Of a stretch of 7,129 bases of DNA, positions 4,505-7,129 are shown in pieces. Every line of letters begins with the position of its first letter. Position 1 is the stretch's first letter. The notes beneath the pieces were generated by a model. The model was not told the DNA's origin. It saw nothing but the letters and a program-made list of their open reading frames with translations, and ran no database searches. Origin of the DNA: Anaerolineae bacterium (lineage in GTDB: Bacteria > Chloroflexota > Anaerolineae > 4572-78 > J111); NCBI GenBank assembly GCA_020433785.1, contig JAGRCC010000711.1, positions 1 through 7,129 of the forward strand, in the 5' to 3' direction. The translations under genes and the position numbers were made by a program.

Positions 4505-6196
4505 ATGAACGCTTCGACCCACTCCCCCCACGTCTTATTAATTGCCCCCTCAGGCGACGATACTTTACGCCGGGAGTTACAAACATCTTCTAATTTCAAG
4601 ATAACCGAACTGGCATCGGGCGAGCGGCTGGTAGATGTGGTTCGACAATTCCGATTAGACCTAATTGTTCTAGATAATTCCACCAGCGACCCACCCCTCG
4701 AAACCGTGCTTTCAATCTTGGCGGCCGAAAAGTTGACGACACCGCTAGTGGTCATCGGTGCTTATGACGACTCCGTTGTGACTAACCCCCGGCCGGCTAT
4801 TACCGGCTGGATCGGTCGCCCTTTTTCAGCTGCGGATGTGGCCCGGCTGGTTCAAACCGCACTGGCGCCGTCTATCCCTGGTAGCGAGCAACCACCGGCT
4901 CAAACGGCCGATCTGGTTGAGACTAATCGTCGATTAGCCAACCGGGTCAATGAACTGCAATCGTTGTTTGAAATCAGCCGGTTGGTGTCGAGTACGTTAC
5001 AAGTGGCCGAAATTCCGCGCCTGTTGTTGCAGCGGGCGGCGGAAATTGTACAAGCCGAATGCGGCTCGCTGGCTTTGATCGACAAGCAGCGAAGCGGGGT
5101 GGTTTTCCAACTGGCCTATGATGCGGCAGGGATTGAGGTCAAAGGGCTGCGGAATTTTGTCATGCCGCTGGGCCAGGGCATTGCCGGCTTGGTGGCCGAA
5201 ACCGGACAGCCGGTGATCGCCAATGATGTCAAACAGCACCCGGCCTGGTCTCCCCTGTCTGACCAGATGACCGGTTTTACGACCAAACAGTTGGTGGCCG
5301 TACCCCTCATCGCTGAAGGGGAGATCATTGGTGTGGTAGAACTGCTCAATAAAAAGGAAGGCGTCTTTGATCAGGATGATGTCGATCTGATGGGGTTAGT
5401 GGCTTCTTCCGTCGCCAGCGCGATCCAGAATGCCCGGCAGTATGAATCGTTAAAGCAGGCCAACCAGGCGCTGCACCAGGCCCACGAACAACGCGTGGCC
5501 GCGGAGCGTTGGGCGGTGTTGGGCAAGGCCGCCGCCAATTTGGCCCACCGGATCAATAATACCACAACGCTCATTCCCATTGCCGCCCAGCATACGCTGG
5601 AATTGCTAGCCCCAGTTGATCTGCCGCCTGAACTGCGCGCCGATATCGAGGGTAACCTGGATCGGATTCGGCGGAACTCTCTATACACGGTTGAATTGGC
5701 CACGGTGCTGCTGCGTCGTTTCAGGAAAGATCCCACTGATGCGCATGATGTGAATGAGCTAATTAACAAAGCGCTGACTTTGGTCGAGATTCCTGCCAAT
5801 ATCCGGCTGGTCACCCATTTAGACCCTGATTTGCCGCCGGTCGATACCAGCGATTTGCTGACCGACGTTTTTGTGGAGTTGATCGCCAATGCCATCAAAG
5901 CCTTATCGCCTGATGGGGGCTTGCTGCGCATCGCTACCTTCAGAGTGGGCCAGAATCGGGTGTCGATTCAGATTACCGATAATGGGCCGGGCATTACGGC
6001 CGAAGATGCGGGCAAAATTTTCGATATGTTTTTTACCACCACCCCAACCGGCCTTGGGTTTGGGCTGTGGTGGGTCAAAACCTTTTTAGAGCAGCAGCGC
6101 GGCGAGATCACGGTGGACAGTGTACCGAACGAACATACCACCTTTACGGTGACGCTGCCGCGCAATTTGCCGTCGTTGCATTCTTTTCAGAAATAG
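4505..6196 (+). CDS. Soluble sensor histidine kinase: pseudo-receiver, GAF, HATPase
   Basis: 563 residues, no membrane helices, so a cytoplasmic kinase. Residues 8-121 form a receiver-like domain that keeps D57 (LIVLDNS). Its acidic pocket is replaced by A14-P15, G85 stands where the switch Thr is expected, and R105 replaces the invariant Lys (GRPF), so it is probably not phosphorylated normally. A coiled linker (135-165) leads to a GAF domain (about 165-325) that may bind a small ligand. The phospho-acceptor helix has H348 in AHRINN, with Arg where kinases usually have Glu or Asp. The ATPase domain has the N box (E458, N462), D492-NGPGI (G1) and GLGFGLWW (516-523, G2), and looks catalytically intact. 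The start is the ATG at 4505: an in-frame TTG at 4460 lies upstream of the promoter. It is the first gene of an operon with the receiver protein at 6239, its likely partner. The input signal is unknown. Confidence 0.92.
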   Translation: MNASTHSPHVLLIAPSGDDTLRRELQTSSNFKITELASGERLVDVVRQFRLDLIVLDNSTSDPPLETVLSILAAEKLTTPLVVIGAYDDSVVTNPRPAITGWIGRPFSAADVARLVQTALAPSIPGSEQPPAQTADLVETNRRLANRVNELQSLFEISRLVSSTLQVAEIPRLLLQRAAEIVQAECGSLALIDKQRSGVVFQLAYDAAGIEVKGLRNFVMPLGQGIAGLVAETGQPVIANDVKQHPAWSPLSDQMTGFTTKQLVAVPLIAEGEIIGVVELLNKKEGVFDQDDVDLMGLVASSVASAIQNARQYESLKQANQALHQAHEQRVAAERWAVLGKAAANLAHRINNTTTLIPIAAQHTLELLAPVDLPPELRADIEGNLDRIRRNSLYTVELATVLLRRFRKDPTDAHDVNELINKALTLVEIPANIRLVTHLDPDLPPVDTSDLLTDVFVELIANAIKALSPDGGLLRIATFRVGQNRVSIQITDNGPGITAEDAGKIFDMFFTTTPTGLGFGLWWVKTFLEQQRGEITVDSVPNEHTTFTVTLPRNLPSLHSFQK

Positions 6197-6238
6197 AGTA
6201 ATATGGCTGACTTAAAGGTTGCAAGAGGAGAGTAGACG

Positions 6239-6736
6239 GTGCGTAAACGTATTTTAGTTGTTGACGACGTCCCCGATTGGCGAGCCACCTTAGAAAATAT
6301 TCTTAAAACCGAGTGTGAGGTGATCACCGTCGATGGGTATCACTCGGCTATGGAAGTGGTCAGGAACCAGGAGGTTGATCTGGTCATCGTCGATTTGCGC
6401 CTCAGTCCTACGGATGAGAACAACCGTGACGGCATGCGGTTGCTGGAAAAGTTGACGGATTATCGGATCAACGCCATCGTCCTGACCGGTTACCCGGAAC
6501 AGACCCTGCAAGAAGAAGCGGAAAATAAATATCACGCTTTCGAATTTATCGATAAGGATGCGCTGGCCAGCAACTTTCAACGCATTCGCGAAATTGTGCG
6601 CGAAGCCTTTGGCCTGTTGGAAAACGTGGAAAAGGCGAAACGCCAGGCCATTCGTGCCGCCAAGGCTTTACAAAGTGTGGCCTTCACCGATGAACTGTCT
6701 AGCTGGCCGCTTCGAAAATTTCGCAAAGATAAATGA
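6239..6736 (+). CDS. Single-domain response regulator with basic C-terminal tail
   Basis: 165 residues starting at GTG, chosen because AGAGGAG lies 8 nt upstream and the product begins directly with the receiver beta strand (KRILVVDD). Key residues are present: acidic pocket D9-D10, phospho-acceptor D52 in VIVDLRL, switch T83 and K106. The usual Lys-Pro is Lys-Asp here (FIDKDAL), and the loop after D52 is lengthened (SPTDENNRDG). The receiver ends near residue 120. The remaining 45 residues hold a helix (LLENVEKAKRQAIRAAKALQ) and a basic end (LRKFRKDK), with no recognisable DNA-binding or enzyme domain. It probably signals by protein contact, either to the membrane protein that follows or as a phosphate relay. 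It is 42 bp after the kinase with no promoter or terminator between, and it overlaps the next gene by 4 bp, so one mRNA is likely. Confidence 0.9.
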   Translation: MRKRILVVDDVPDWRATLENILKTECEVITVDGYHSAMEVVRNQEVDLVIVDLRLSPTDENNRDGMRLLEKLTDYRINAIVLTGYPEQTLQEEAENKYHAFEFIDKDALASNFQRIREIVREAFGLLENVEKAKRQAIRAAKALQSVAFTDELSSWPLRKFRKDK

Positions 6737-7129
6737 GCCTGAGCCTTAATCTCGAAAGCATTATTTTACTACTGTTCTTTATTGCGCCCGGTTTTTTATT
6801 TACCCGAACCTATACCGCGTATCGGCCCCGTTACTATCGGGAGCCAACCGGGTTCGAGCAGTTTGTTTTGGCGATCGTGGGCAGTACCATCATTCACGCC
6901 GCCATTTTGACCATTATTGCCCTTTTTATTTTAGCCTATTGGGCCGTGTCGCGACAGACATTTTATTTGAGTAATCTGATTGACCCGTCGGCGCCGTTAA
7001 CCAGCTATCCGCTGCCGGTTTTGGCCCTCCTGTCGTTTACGGGCACCGTTTATTTGGCTTTGACCTTAATTGCCGCGCGTCGTTTTGCCACATTTCTGGG
7101 GCGCGGAGCGCCGGCCGACCGACCGCGTT
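6733..7129 (+). CDS. Integral membrane protein, partial (C-terminus beyond window); possibly DUF6338-like
   Basis: An open frame of 132 codons with no stop before the window ends. It starts at the ATG inside ATGA (6733-6736), which overlaps the stop of the receiver gene and suggests translational coupling. The N-terminus has a hydrophobic segment (about residues 8-24, ESIILLLFFIAPGFLF), a tyrosine/arginine-rich cytoplasmic-type loop (TYTAYRPRYYREP), a strong membrane helix (about 44-70) and a third one (about 93-115). A PGF/PGFL motif in the first helix and the FEQFVLAIV start of the second recall the DUF6338 family of unknown function, but I make this match from memory only. By context it may be the output or effector of the kinase-receiver pair. 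No catalytic motif is visible in the part present. Confidence 0.8.
   Translation, partial: MSLSLNLESIILLLFFIAPGFLFTRTYTAYRPRYYREPTGFEQFVLAIVGSTIIHAAILTIIALFILAYWAVSRQTFYLSNLIDPSAPLTSYPLPVLALLSFTGTVYLALTLIAARRFATFLGRGAPADRPR

Noticed and set aside
4489..4507. Possible second GntR-B12 operator (TGGTATA ... CGGTATG)
   Set aside because: It resembles the 2865-2882 site only in GGTAT words at a 12-bp step, lacks the GTATAC palindromes, and its first half is already explained as the extended -10 box.
1..7129. CRISPR array, tRNA, insertion sequence or phage genes
   Set aside because: No regularly spaced repeats, no tRNA-like cloverleaf, no transposase, integrase or structural phage motifs were seen on either strand.

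Overview
The window looks like ordinary bacterial chromosome devoted mainly to regulation and signalling. The organism is probably a member of the Chloroflexota or a similar deep-branching Gram-variable lineage. This is inferred from gene style only: a primary-type sigma factor without region 1.1, kinases built from receiver-like, GAF and ATPase domains, and a receiver plus unknown-membrane-protein operon. There is no rRNA or other marker to settle it. I saw no tRNA, rRNA, CRISPR array, insertion sequence or phage gene.

Left block (about 1-2911, all minus strand). From right to left it encodes a GntR-type DNA-binding domain fused to a cobalamin-binding domain (1892-2839), a stand-alone LON substrate-binding-domain protein (1096-1803) and a sigma-70 family factor (57-980). 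The sigma gene ends at a strong intrinsic terminator (7-35). The GntR-B12 gene has its own promoter with a perfect TTGACA -35 box. A double GTATAC-type operator sits across the expected transcription start, which suggests self-repression.

Middle block (2840-4504). A 353-bp divergent spacer carries two inverted repeats and leads to a self-contained OmpR/PhoB-type response regulator (3193-3918). That gene has an extended -10 promoter and a bidirectional terminator (3934-3964). Converging on the same terminator is a small 79-residue hypothetical gene on the minus strand (3984-4223). A second divergent spacer (4224-4504) holds its promoter and a 26-bp near-palindrome.

Right block (4505-7129, plus strand). 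This is an apparent operon: a soluble histidine kinase with a degenerate N-terminal receiver, a GAF domain and an HATPase; a single-domain response regulator with a basic tail; and a membrane protein that starts inside the stop codon of the regulator (ATGA overlap) and runs off the window. The kinase start lies 7 nt after a TATAAT box, so its mRNA is probably leaderless.

The item most worth attention is the GntR-cobalamin-binding fusion. Known B12 photoreceptor repressors of the CarH/LitR type use a MerR domain. Here the DxHxxG, S and GG cobalamin signature is kept on a GntR winged helix, but the Wx9EH motif of the cap domain is altered. Its targets, other than probably itself, cannot be seen from this window.
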